A stretch of 64,000 bases of DNA from Massariosphaeria phaeospora (taxonomy: Eukaryota; Ascomycota; Dothideomycetes; Pleosporales). This document shows, in pieces, positions 23,416-34,277 of this stretch (position 1 is the stretch's first letter; every line of letters starts with the position of its first letter). The notes beneath the pieces were generated by a model. That model saw only the letters and a list, made by a program, of their open reading frames with translations, was not told the DNA's origin and did not search any database. Where the stretch lies: the NCBI GenBank assembly GCA_011032825.1, contig JAADJZ010000001.1, positions 1,302,001-1,366,000 on the forward strand, read 5' to 3'. Made by a program: the position numbers and the translations under genes.

Positions 23416-24129
23416 CTCTGGGGAAGCTTTCGATAGTGAGAGGTCAAAACTGGATAGTCCTGAGGGTTACTGTGTCGAATGGAATGTGGATGGTTGTTGT
23501 GTTTGAGAAGGTGAGTAGGTTGTTGTAAAATGGAAGGTAGGTGGTACGGTGGAGCTAGTCTGCTGGATCGTGATGTTGAAATATCGATAGACACATAGTG
23601 ACGTCACGCGCCTACCCTCGGGTGCACAACCTCAGAAGAAGCACTAATGTTGAACTAAATAGTGGACTAAAGCACAATCATATAAAAGGATAAGGATGTC
23701 GCCAACACACCACTGTCACAGTGGTTCGAGTTAGTGCATTAAAGAAATCAAAAAGACCAAAATGCATAGGCAACGATGAAACGTTCTATTGAAGTCCGGC
23801 CACCGCGAGGTCAACTCTATCCTGCCCCAACGAATGCATCGTTGCCTGTAGACCAACCTTGAGCTGCGTGCGTGCACAATTGGCTCAAACTCCAGCGAAC
23901 AGTAACGCCATGCTCACAGGGGAGCTCTATGTTGAATGACTCGGGAGAAGCCTTTCCGTCAGATGAATGCAGAAAAACTTTTAAAGGTATCAAGGGGTAT
24001 CCCTTCCCGACGCCAAGCTTGTTGAAAGATGAATTTACCCGCCAAAGATATGCATGTCATATCATCGTAAATCCTGGTTTTGTAGTTGAAGTTGATTCAA
24101 CCACTCATGCCGCACACACAATTGTACAA
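23416..24129. other. Intergenic, nothing recognised
   Basis: The 5' flank of the WW gene and 3' flank of SAM synthetase; a 154-codon + strand frame at 23872 is an antisense shadow of the latter. Confidence 0.45.
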
Positions 24130-25510
24130 TTAGAGCTTAAGCTCCTTGGGCTGCTCCCAGGTGAAGTTTTGGTCGGTGAAATGACCATTCTTCGCAGTCT
24201 GGAAGTAGATTGGGTTCGTCAGGTTCAATTCCTTGACGATGACACCCGGTCGCAGATCAAAGTTCTTGTTAATGATCTCAACGAGCTCATCAGAGGACTT
24301 TTCGGAAGTGCCGTAAGTCTCGACGAACAGAGATAGCGGCTCAGAAACACCGATGGCGTAGGAAAGCTGGACCAGGGCACGACGGGCCAATTTTGCTGTG
24401 ACAAGCGACTTGGCGATCCAGCGCGCGAGGTAGGCTGCGGAACGATCGACCTTGGAGTAGTCCTTGCCGGAGAAGGCGCCACCACCGTGAGCTCCCCAGC
24501 CTCCGTATGTGTCAACGATGATCTTGCGGCCGGTAAGACCAGCATCGCCCTGAGGACCGCCAATGATGAAGAGGCCTGAAGGTTGGATCTAGAACGCATT
24601 AGTTGGTTAGGTACTTTACTGCGCTGAGGAACATACGTGGTACACTGTCTTGTCGTCGAGGTACTTAGCCGGAATGACCTTCTTGATGATCTTCTCCTTG
24701 ATCTCCTTTCGGAGTTCTTCGGTGGTGATGGCCTCGCTATGCTGAGCAGAGACGACAACGGTATCCACGCGGATAGGAATGACAGCACCGCCGTCATGTT
24801 TGTACTCGACAGTGACTTGGGTCTTGGTGTCAGGTCGGAGCCACGGCAGGCTTCCGTCGTTCCGGGCCTCCTTCATGGCAGAGTTCAGCCTGTGGGAAAG
24901 CAGGAGAGTCAACGGTAGCAGCTCTGGCGTCTCATCGGTAGCATATCCAAACATGATACCCTGGTCACCGGCACCAAGCTTCTCGAGCGCTTCGTCGTAG
25001 TGGAGACCCTGAGCGATATCGGGCGATTGCTGCTCAATCGCAACGAGGACGTTGCACGTCTTGTAGTCGAAGCCCTTGTCCGACGAATCATAGCCGATGT
25101 CCTTGATTGCGTCGCGGACGATCTTCTGGTAGTCGAGATGTGCCTTGGTGGTGATCTCGCCGAAGATCATGATCATACCGGTCTTGGCGGCGGTTTCACA
25201 GGCGACCTTGGAAAGAGGGTCCTCTCTGAGGCAGGCATCGAGAACAGCGTCCGAGACCTGGTCGCTGATTGAGTATTAGCACATGGAAGGCTGGTGTGTA
25301 ATGAACTGATCTGTCTCGGCGGAGAGCTTTGCGTGGGTGGGGGCTTACCAGATCTTGTCGGGATGTCCCTCACCAACGGACTCGGAGGTGAAGAGGAAAG
25401 AGCCCTGGACAGCATTAAGATCAGAGCGGGGTCGCTTGGGGCATTGCGCAAGGTACCTTGGAGGCGGCATGGACGCCGTTGGTGCCGTTGGTGCCGTTGG
25501 AAGCAGTCAT
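24130..25510 (-). CDS. SAM2: S-adenosylmethionine synthetase
   Basis: Exons complement(24130..24588, 24637..25264, 25349..25404, 25457..25510); 398 aa. It makes S-adenosylmethionine from methionine and ATP in the cytosol. After a short Asn-Gly-Thr repeat ([12 protein letters not shown]) the sequence runs [27 protein letters not shown], the ATP/methionine-binding opening of the family. [15 protein letters not shown] and [19 protein letters not shown] are the two PROSITE-type signatures. All three introns preserve phase: K-G-S-F, DKI-C-DQ and VYH-IQPSG. The second is the longest (84 nt). It is head-to-head with GPN3 (441 bp between starts). Symbol by analogy with the yeast SAM1/SAM2 pair. Confidence 0.96.
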
Positions 25511-25951
25511 TATGGCGAGGAGGGCTGGGGTCACGAAGCACGAGTAGTATAGGACTTGCGACCGTTCGGAAGGTGCAGAGGAAAGGTAAGCGCGGGCGAG
25601 GGGGGAGGACGGATGGGGGGCAGGGGCAGAGGCAGAGGCAGAGGCAGGTTTAAGACGGAGAGATTTCTTCGGACAGACCCCACGCACGTTCACTTCGGCA
25701 ATTGGCGCTCAAAGGAACCCGCCGAAAGACACCGACCAGCGGGCGCGTCGTTGGGAGCACGCCATCTGCCACTGCCCCTCACCGCCTGCGCGCCCCAGCC
25801 ACTCAGCGCGCGCCCCACTCGGTCCCGCTGCTCCCGCTGCTTCACCGCCCGCCGGGGCAGAAAAACGCCCTCCGCCGCTTGCGCCCGTCGAGTTTGCAGG
25901 CAAAGGTGACCGGCGCTGGGTGAACACTGCGATTGCTTGAGCGCGACAAAC
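25511..25951. promoter_or_regulatory. Bidirectional promoter region of SAM synthetase and GPN3
   Basis: 441 bp between divergent ATGs. It includes a purine-rich (GGCAGA)n-like run at 25620-25650 on the + strand (pyrimidine-rich for the SAM synthetase strand). No specific factor site claimed. Confidence 0.45.
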
Positions 25952-26908
25952 ATGAGCAAATTCGGGGCTTTGATCATGGTAAGATGAAAAGAAAGTACCG
26001 CCGCTCTCTTGCCAGGCGCTGACAGCTTGCAGGGGCCCGCCGGCGCGGGCAAGTCCACCTTCTGCACCGCTCTGATCCAACACCTCCAGAATAACAAGCG
26101 CCCGTGCTTCTACGTGAACCTCGACCCTGCCGCCGAAGAGTTCGCATTCGAGCCGGATCTCGACATTAAGGACCTGATCAGCCTTGAAGATGTCATGGAG
26201 GAGATGAGCCTGGGGCCGAACGGCGGGCTGATATACTGCTTCGAATTCCTCATGGAGAACCTCGACTTCCTCACGGACCCGCTCGAGGACATCACCGACG
26301 AGTACCTGATCCTGTTCGACATGCCGGGGCAGATTGAGCTGTACACGCACGTGCCGATCCTCCCCGACCTCGTCAAGCATCTCATGCGCGGCTCTCTGAA
26401 CATCAACATGTGCGCCGCCTACCTCCTCGAGTCCACCTTCATTATCGACCGCGCCAAGTTCTTCTCCGGCACTCTATCTGCCATGAGTGCCATGCTAATG
26501 CTCGAGATGCCACACGTCAACATCCTGAGCAAGATGGATCTCATTAAGGGGAAGGTTGCGAAGCGGGACCTGAAGCGGTTCGTCAACCCGGACGCTGACT
26601 TGGTAGACGAGGATACTTCACGGATAGTAGAGGAAGAAGAGGACGAGGAAGACCCCCTCAGCGGGAGAGATCCTGATCCGGCATCTTCGAAGAATCTCAT
26701 GGACGGTTCCTCCTTCCACAAGCTGAACAAAGCTGTAGCGCAGCTTATCGACGACTTCAGTATGGTGTCGTTTTTGAAACTCGATGCGCAGGACGAAGAT
26801 AGCGTCGGCGCAGTGTTGAGCTACATTGACGATGCAATCCAATACCACGAGTCTCAGGAGCCGAAAGAGCCTAAAGAGTTAGATGCGGATATGATGGAGC
26901 CTATGTGA
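25952..26908 (+). CDS. GPN3: GPN-loop GTPase 3
   Basis: Exons 25952..25978 and 26033..26908; 300 aa. The first exon encodes only MSKFGALIM; splicing restores the P-loop GPAGAGKST (residues 10-18). The family-defining Gly-Pro-Asn loop is at GPNGG, switch 2 has LFDMPGQIE and the G4 motif is SKMD. GPN GTPases help assemble RNA polymerase II and move it into the nucleus; GPN3 works with GPN1. An acidic insert ([12 protein letters not shown]) precedes the C-terminal helices, as in fungal orthologues. Complete length; divergent from SAM synthetase. Confidence 0.95.
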
Positions 26909-27722
26909 GCACATGGGCAAAAGCGGGGTAGCATTTGTGGAGTTTTGGGTTTGAAGGGACATATTTGGGTAGCATTTGACGGAGTTTCAAGTGATCGGTC
27001 CTGTTGGACTAAGCGCTAATATTCTGGATTATTAGCGACGCGGCGGGGACGCATGGTCAAAACAATTATGAGATACCCAGATCATCAATGCGTCAACCTG
27101 GCCGGCGTCATGGCTCTTCGGCGGCGCTGTCTGAAGACAAATGCATGGGGGTTGAGGACTTCCAGATTCAAGAACATTTACAGAGTGCGCGTTTAGTGAA
27201 GAGTTTAACTCACGACGGAACCGGGCGATTATGCTTTATTGAACTTCGAGCCAACTACCTAGTCAACAGCAGACATCGATAAGAAGCCACTTACATTTCG
27301 GTATGGGTTGACCGGTTGGTGGATAGTGCGGGGCAAATCGCGAATACACCGCAAATGACTCAACCAGTATCAGCCCTTTCTGCACGAGAGGGCTATGATA
27401 CCATATCCGCACTCAATCTATTTGCGCTAAAGAATACCCAAGATTTTTTCCGATCACGCTCAATTCTCCCTCACAGCTCTAGTGTAGTGTGCGTCAGCCA
27501 CTGTTCTAGCGCAAAAGAGTGTCAACGTCGATCAATCTAACATCAAAGCACCGCTCTAGTTTGCTCACCTGCAAGGCAAACACGGCAGGGCGCCTTGTAC
27601 CACCTTTAGCCCTGGCACACTAATCAAGCTGACCTCGCAGTATAAGTATGTATAATAGTCGTCCCCGCAATCAACTTCTGCCTGCTGAGACTTGGTTCCG
27701 TTTAGTCTGATAAGCTGGGAAC
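26909..27722. other. Intergenic, nothing recognised
   Basis: Between GPN3 and the exonuclease gene, same strand. No RNA gene or supported open frame. Confidence 0.4.
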
Positions 27723-28748
27723 ATGGCATCTAGTAAGTCTGAGTAGTGGAGTGGTAGACGTTCTGTTCATTTTTCTAACCATACACTAGAACTACTCGAG
27801 ACTATTGCCGACTCGCCTACCGCAATAGCCGCCCTCGTAGACCGAATAGACTCACTCGAAACCGACCATCCTTGTCTGTTTCTTGATCTCGAGGGAGTCA
27901 ATCTCTGTCGCGATGGCTCTATTTCCATCCTCACGCTCTTAGTGCAACCTTCGCCGGCCCAAAAACGCGTATATCTTGTGGACGTTTACAACATGGGAAG
28001 ACTTGCGTTCAATACCCCGGGAAAGAGTGATCGGACCCTGAAACATATCCTCGAGTCCCCCGCCATCCCCAAAGTTCTGTTCGATCTACGCAACGACTCT
28101 GACGCGCTATACGCCCATTTCAACGTCGCGCTGCAAGGCGTCGAGGATGTGCAGCTCATGGAGAACGCGTCGCGCGTAAATAGATCCAGAGAGCGTCTGA
28201 GTGGCCTAGCCAAGTGCATCGAATTCGACAGCGCGCCGTTCCTCAACATTCTGAGCCGGAAAAAATGGGAGCTGGCCAAAGAGGAGGGGGACCGACTGTG
28301 GAACCCAAGGCACGGCGGGTCCTTCGAAGTCTTTAATGCGCGCCCCCTATCCCCTGAAATCATATCTTACTGTGTAGGCGACTTGCGATATCTTCCCCAG
28401 CTCCGGGATCTCTACTGGGGCAAACTCACGCCGGCCTGGAAAGCCAAGGTCGCGGAAGAAACTCGCAATCGCGTGCGCTGCTCGCAAGCTGCGGACTACG
28501 TGTCGCAGGGACCGGACAAGGCGCTTGGCCCGCCGCGGTGGGATGAGAAAAGGCAGGCCGCTGCGTTAGCGATGCGGACGCGCGAAGAGTCTGAAAATGA
28601 CCAGACCTGGGAGACGCAGAAGGAAGTGTACCATGCGCTTGATGATCAGATTTTGGTGGAGAGAGTGTTTGAGGAGTTCGAGTCTTCTCAGTTGATGGAG
28701 AGGGAGGAGGAACTGAGACAGATCTATGGAGATGCTGGGGACGGTTGA
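27723..28748 (+). CDS. 3'-5' exonuclease domain protein (DEDDy type)
   Basis: Exons 27723..27732 and 27790..28748; 322 aa. The tiny first exon (MAS plus one base) is spliced through a GTAAGT donor and CTAACC branch point to give MASKLLETIADSPTAI. Exo I has FLDLEGVNL (Asp and Glu of DEDD), Exo II has LFDLRNDSDAL, and Exo III has SYCVGDLRYLPQLRD with the Tyr-x3-Asp pair that marks the DEDDy class. This places it with the WRN/RNase D/EXD1-like exonucleases that act on RNA or DNA 3' ends. The C-terminal 100 residues are charged and likely helical. No HRDC or KH domain is present, so its role is not specified. Many fungal genomes carry several such stand-alone proteins. Confidence 0.88.
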
Positions 28749-30363
28749 GATGACCGTTTCGGGTTTCGATCTTGGGGTTGAGGAATGGATGCGGGCAGGT
28801 AGATAGATGGCGTTGCAGCGTCTGTCTTCTTGAGCGTGGCATAGCTTCGTACTCAGTTCAGTTACAACTGTGCATGGATTCATCGCCCTTCCACCATAGC
28901 CCCGTCACGAAGTGCAAATCACACTCTCCTGGCAATCGACAGATTTGTACTTGTGCATCGTTGCGCATGCGCTTCTGTAGTTCAGTCCCCACAAATGCGC
29001 AAGCCGCGCTCTGCATAGTTCCGAGAAGATAAACCAACAACCCTGCAACGCATAAAGAGCTATATCCAGTACAGTATGTTTCTAACCCGCGAACCCCTTC
29101 CACAAACTCGTTGCGTAAAGTTTACCCCCCATCCCTATACCATTGCGCGGCACCGCAGCACAACCCCCTCTTACAGAACCAGAATCTCTAGAACCAAGGA
29201 GACGAATCTGTACGCCTCCAGAAGGATTATCTGATGTAGCGATATAACGATAGAAAGCTACAGTCGTGTATGTAGCGGTGGCTTCATGTTACAGAATGCA
29301 AGATGAAATCTAAGCTGTAGATAGGACCGCGGCAGCGCGGCACGCCCACAAACGGCGCAAGTTTTCCCCGCGCTCACATGATTGATTCCCCACTCCAAGC
29401 CGCATGCAGCATAGACCGCCCCACTCTACCACGGGCCCCCACCAACGCAAAAAGCCTCACTCCACGCTGCAGGTGCGTCCTCTGCCTCATCGCCTTCATT
29501 AGTTATGTAGGTTATATATATTTTTACCCGAAGTTACCTTCATCAATCAGAAAACAGGGCTTGTAGTCTAGTGGCATGATTTTCCTTTAGCATATTAGGA
29601 ATTAAACCTGTTGTAAAAACTTTCTCTATATATACGAAAAGATTGTCTAGCTAACAAGGAGATTATTAGACAGCTCTTTAACATCGTCTTCAAAGGGTTA
29701 GATAGCAATGATAACGAGGACGTGGAGCGACATGCTCATGAATTTGCTGATCGAGTGCAGGCATGGACCCAAGGATTACGTCTTGCCATTCGGCGCATCG
29801 GTTTCACCTCCAGCTCAGAAGGGAACCCGGTCCCCTTCCGCTAACGCGACAACCCATAAGCGGGCTCACCGCACAATGGAGACATGGAAGGTAAGGGAAG
29901 TAAAGGAGGTGCAAGAAATGCTGGAGCATGGGCGGAGCCTACTGGGAGAAATGCGTGGTCCATGTACCTCACGCTTGTCGCAACTGCGATGATGTGCTAG
30001 GCAGGAGCTTGTCAAACTGCTTCGTCGGCGTAGCGATGAACGGTTCAAGATGTACGGCGTTTGCGGTGGAAGAAGCAGAAGCGGCTAACGAAGAGTCGGA
30101 GAGCAACCCACTGAAACCTTCCCCCACGGCGGATGACGGTACGGTTATGTGTAGGTGTTCCTACTTCAATGTACTTTGATTATTTCACTATCTGATGTAG
30201 CTTGCGGTGCGCGCTACCTGACGAACATATATAACATATATGGGAGGGGGCCTTGGAGGAATCACACGCCAGCGGCTTTAAGAGACTATTCATTCATTTA
30301 CACGAACGCGCCGCAGCATGATCTAATCGTTGACTACAAACGAGGAACAGGTAGACAGCCGAG
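28749..30363. other. Intergenic, 1.6 kb, start of the relic zone
   Basis: Holds a tRNA-Pro-like relic (29557-29612) and, at about 29660-30140, a coding-like segment of unknown origin (reads RQLFNIVFKGLDSNDNEDVE and continues for about 60 codons). No intact gene. Confidence 0.4.
29557..29612 (+). pseudogene. tRNA-Pro-like relic (5' half)
   Basis: GTAGTCTAGTGGCATGATTT resembles the A-box and D-arm region of fungal tRNA-Pro, followed by CCTTTAGCATATTAGG where the anticodon arm would be. The T-arm and a GTTCGA box are missing, so it cannot be a functional tRNA. It may be a tRNA remnant or part of a tRNA-derived short element. Confidence 0.3.
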
Positions 30364-30970
30364 CTCTATCTAAGTGTTGATTCGGGCTTGGACGAGATTC
30401 AAACGGCAGAGATGGATGCTGGTCGATGCATGACTCTAATGGAAAGAAATGGTCAGTATTCCGCTGACGAGCCCTTCTATAGCGCCAAATAACTGTTGCA
30501 GAAAGTATCAACAACTACATGGCGCTGACGGACCTCCTGACACGTATTGATGCACCACTTCGAAGGATGGATGACAATCTGAAGAACGTATGCGACGATC
30601 TTCAAGGTGAATTGTTCTGTAAGTCAGGGAAGCCACGACTTACTATCTCAAGCGTCGAAGCGTGCGGAAATCGTTCGGTGGCTTTCGCCCGTACCATATA
30701 TTCAACATCACAAGCAGACAAAATGGGACACGTTGGCGGGAACTGGACAATGGCTGCTGTCCGATCCCATCTTCAAACAATGGAAGAGTGATAGCGCATC
30801 GTCTATCTTATGGCTCCATGGCATTCCCGGCTCTGGCAAGAGCAAACTTGTGTGAGTATTTGGTATGTCCATCACTGATTGTAACATTACTAAGACGTTC
30901 AGCTCGATGATGGTCGAAGACGCTTTCGCGCGATACTGTCACGGTTTGGAGTCTCTCCTGCCTCACGTGT
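30364..30970 (+). pseudogene. Truncated NLR (NACHT) gene, N-terminal part
   Basis: Splicing as about 30364..30450, 30502..30615, 30653..30851, 30903..30970 gives a continuous frame. It reads ESINNYMALTDLLTRIDAPL, then ASKRAEIVRWLSPVPYIQHH, then SILWLHGIPGSGKSKLVS and stops at TAG 19 codons after the P-loop (GIPGSGKS). The WLSPVPY..HH...GTGQWLL stretch directly before a P-loop is typical of fungal NACHT NLR proteins, in which the P-loop binds ATP. The NACHT remainder and any repeat domain are missing, so this is a relic. Introns have GTCAG, GTGAAT and GTGAGT donors. Exon ends approximate to a few bases. Confidence 0.6.
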
Positions 30971-31078
30971 AGTGGCGCCTCACCTACGCTGAGGTGCGAC
31001 TACCCATCCTGCACTAGCGCTGTTTACAGCCCTTCATGTATATCTACCGTTCGTAGCGACACACAATACAACCTCAGT

Positions 31079-31520
31079 TCAATCCTTCAACATTCCGCAC
31101 ATGCGCGTTGCCCACAATCCCCGACAACTACTGTAGCTTGTGCAGTAGTTTTCTGCTCGGCGCGCTTCGCTCGCGCGATTTCGATATCCTCGTAGGTCAT
31201 CACCCTCGCCTTGCCGAGTATTTCTGACTTGGTCTTTCGTCGAGTTTTGGCTTCGTTGTTCATGTTCGATAGGAACTCGATATGGTCCTGGTCGAGTGGC
31301 TGCCGAGCAAGGGAGGTCTGGGCGAACGAGCTTCTGATGTCGCCGTCTGCTTGGCTCATCATGAGGATGCTCTCTGATCAGGGTAAGAAGGGACGAGAGA
31401 GCCTCTGACGAAACCGGTGTGGTCGGAGTCGGAGGTACTTCATGTGATTGTACTTCAGGCGATGGCCACGCCTCATTTCCTTCATCGCCAACAGATAGCG
31501 AAGGAATGGGCTTCGCTAGA
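31079..31520 (-). mobile_element. Pogo/Fot1-like DDE transposase relic, C-terminal end
   Basis: The - strand reads PIPSLSVGDEGNEAWPSPEVQ then PTTPVSSEALSSLLTLIREH in one frame. A second frame continues as SLARQPLDQDHIEFLSNMNN, TKSEILGKARVMTYEDIEIA and RAKRAEQ. The tail aligns by eye with the end of the second transposase relic at 34000-34180 (LLQDHNRFLSKINGEVKARQ, GKAMVMTYEQL, RAKRA). It therefore belongs to the same superfamily but is a different, diverged copy. It is frameshifted and lacks the catalytic core. Confidence 0.6.
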
Positions 31521-31990
31521 GTCCCTCGGCGCGCAAGCAAATGGATCAACAACACAGAACAGCAATGCCCCTGGATATGAGTCTGTGGAACCAATAACAA
31601 CCAACGGAGAGGATGACGACGATGAAGCGCCAGTGTCCAACAAAGGGATTAAGGAGCAACAGAGTAAACGTCTAGAAGAGCAGGGTGGCTGGCTTGGTTA
31701 TCTAAAAAGCTTTATGATCTTTTTGCCTGATTTGCGGCCAAAAGATAACCGGAGAATTATGGCGTGCCTCTCCGTGCGTTTTGTACACCTTATGCTAGGC
31801 CGCGCGCTTAACCTGCTTGAACTTCGCCAGCTGGGTATCATTATGACGAAAATTTCCGAGGATTACCGCGTCATGCCCTGGTCTGACATCTACCTATGGA
31901 TATTGTACAGGTAGGCGAACAGCTACTGTGGCTTCGACATGTTCGACGACTTTGCCAAGACTATTATTGATGAATGAAGCGGATTGTCCG
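31518..31990 (+). pseudogene. ABC transporter relic, N-terminal membrane domain (HMT1-like)
   Basis: The frame reads KRLEEQGGWLGYLKSFMIFLPDLRPKD, RFVHLMLGRALNLLELRQLGIIMTKI, then SDIYLWILYR. After a TAG it continues in frame as ANSYCGFDMFDDFAKTIIDE up to a TGA. This resembles the start of the first membrane domain of fungal heavy-metal-tolerance (HMT1-type) half ABC transporters. Both stops are one G-to-A change from TGG. The nucleotide-binding domain is absent. Assignment rests on memory of the family. Confidence 0.45.
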
Positions 31991-32499
31991 ATCGAGAACA
32001 GTGTTGCGCACAGGAATTGTCTTCTCTGGTAATCGTTGCATGTCGCAGCCGTCCCACTATCTGATAGTTGCAAGTTTCCGGCACCGCGATTAGGTTTTAC
32101 TGAGGTCCTTAAGCTTGGTGTCAAGCTTGGTGCCGAGCTTGGTGTCGAGCATGACAGGCGGCCGGTGGACGTAAGGATTGCGGTGGTCCTTTATCGCAAA
32201 GCTTCTGCATTGGAAGCCACATACGCCTGTAATCTCGCTGCTACGCGCATTGCTTGACGTGGCATTTGGAATTGGGCCACGTCTTCGTATGTTTGCTCCT
32301 TGGGGTCCAGCAGACAGAAGCAACCCATCTGCGTCGTACAGTCGTAAACAGGGCGAGGGTGAGGGTAAGGATAAGGACAAGGACGTGGTGCTGCCCCACT
32401 GCCTTCTAATCAATGTTACTAATCAATTAGTCAGCTGCATCGCGCACGGATGAAGGGTCGACGCACGTCGACCCGCATGCGGCTGTGGAACTTCGACTG

Positions 32500-32937
32500 A
32501 CTTGGAGGGATCGCCTCCTCGCAGTTCGACATCAATGAAGACGGGCTACAGTTTGTTTCCGCTGTGCTTGGGTTCCTATGGCTGAACGAGGAACAGCTTG
32601 GATTCGACCCAACAATTATCATAGCTGGGAGCAAGCGGTACATCAAGATCGAACGAGACGACCACATAGAGCGCCTTATTCTTAATAAGGTCATAAAACG
32701 CGTGCCTTGTGTTGCCGGTTGAGCCACAACCTGTTAGAGTGCCCATCGTGAAGGGGATAAGTCGCTGGCACCCCTCGTTATTAAAGACTCGTGGCAGTAC
32801 CCAGAGCGCGAGAAGGAGGGTGAGTTGCTGCGTGAGTCAACCAAGAAGGACGTGGTCAATGTGGCGAGATACTATCACTATGGGACGATTCGTGTGGGCG
32901 AGCAGAATGACACTATCTGCGGGAACGTGCGCTGGGG
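32500..32937 (+). pseudogene. FunK1-type fungal protein kinase relic, N-lobe region
   Basis: The frame reads FDINEDGLQFVSAVLGFLWLNEEQLGFDPTI, then IKIERDDHIERLILNKVIKRVPCVAG. After TGA and TAG stops in the same frame it continues PLVIKDSWQYPEREKEGELL and NVARYYHY. These blocks match the region before and at the start of the kinase fold in FunK1 proteins (VIKDSWQ carries the probable ATP-binding Lys). The catalytic lobe is missing: at about 32938 the sequence switches to transposase. No functional kinase is present. Confidence 0.55.
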
Positions 32938-34277
32938 CCTAGACTTTACAAGCGACACCTAGAGATCAAGGCGAGGACCGTTAAGCCGGTCGACTGGCAC
33001 CGCCATGAGAAGTACACGTACGGAAAGATGACACACTGGTTCGAAGTCATTGAGAAGGTGCTTCAGGACCCGGCTGTTGTACCAGAAAATGTCTACAACA
33101 TGGACGAGACAGGCGTGATGCTGAGCATGCTAAGTTGTGTTAAAGTGCTAGTAGGTAAGGACGACCCGCGCGACTACAGAGGCGCGGGCGTCAAGCGAAC
33201 TATGGTTCCGGCCATTGAATGTATCAGCACCGATGGCAGGGTACTACTGCCTCTGATCATCTGGCCTGCTTCGACACATCGGAGCAACTGGACGACCTAT
33301 CCCACCCCTGGGTGGCACTATGCGCACTCTGAGAACGGATACAACGACTCCAAGATCAGCTTAGAGTGGCTCACGCGCGTGTTCGATCCACAGACCAAAG
33401 AGAGAGCTAACGGAAAACCACGTGTACTAATCTGTGACGGCTTCGGAAGTCATGAGACGCTGGAAGTCCTCGAGTTCTGCCTCGCTAACAACATCATCTT
33501 GTGTCGCCTTCCTTCTCATACCTCGCACAAACTGCAGCCTTGTGACGTCGCAGTGTTTGCTGCGCTGAAGGCAGCCTATCGCGATGAAGTGGACCGACTC
33601 GGTCGAGGAGGTGTTGACACGATCGGCAAGGAGTATTTCACTTCTCTCTACAGTCCCGCAAGAGCGCGGGCCTTTACGAAGAGGAACATCACCTCTGCTT
33701 GGGCTGCAACAGGTCTGTTCCCCTTCAACCCTGACCGCGTATTCAGAGGCATACCGAAGCCTCCGGCGCAACTCGCTATTCCAGAAGTTGTCGGGCCGGC
33801 GGGAGCTATCGCACAAGCCGATGTTGTGCAAACACCTGCAACGCCTGTCACGCCAGTGACCACAGAAGATGTGCAATCGCTGTTCACAGAATCAAGCAGG
33901 ATGCTAAGACGCTTGACAAGCCAAGCAAGCGGGAGCTACTCAGACATACGCAGATGATGGCGAAAGCTACGAGAGTAGCTTTTGCCGAGCGATCTCTTCT
34001 GCAGGACCACAACCGGTTCCTGTCGAAGATCAACGGCGAAGTCAAAGCGCGGCAATCGACCAAGTCGTTGGTGCTGGGCAAGGCGATGGTGATGACCTAC
34101 GAACAGCTCGTGCGAGCGAAGCGTGCTGCGACAGCAGAAGCTGCAGCAAACAAAGCGAAGCACAGGCGCAAACGCAAGAGTGCTTCGTTAGGGGGAGGTG
34201 CGCCAGAAGCGAGCAGCTATGCGTCAAAAGCGTGGAAGGCGCCAGTAGCGCGGATTGTTGCAGCAAATTGGCCTTGA
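32938..34277 (+). mobile_element. Pogo/Fot1-like DDE transposase relic
   Basis: From LYKRHLEIKARTVKPVDWHR (32942) the frame runs through a 309-codon open frame (33028-33957). It contains the DDD catalytic triad of the DDE_1 (CENP-B/pogo) class: VYNMDETGV, VLICDGFGSHET and LQPCDVAVFAALKAAY. Near 33895 it shifts frame; the tail continues as KREL, MMAKATRVAFAERSLLQDHN, GKAMVMTYEQLVRAKRA and a basic KHRRKRK end. The N-terminal helix-turn-helix DNA-binding part is gone, replaced by FunK1 sequence. Non-functional. Terminal inverted repeats not identified. Confidence 0.75.
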
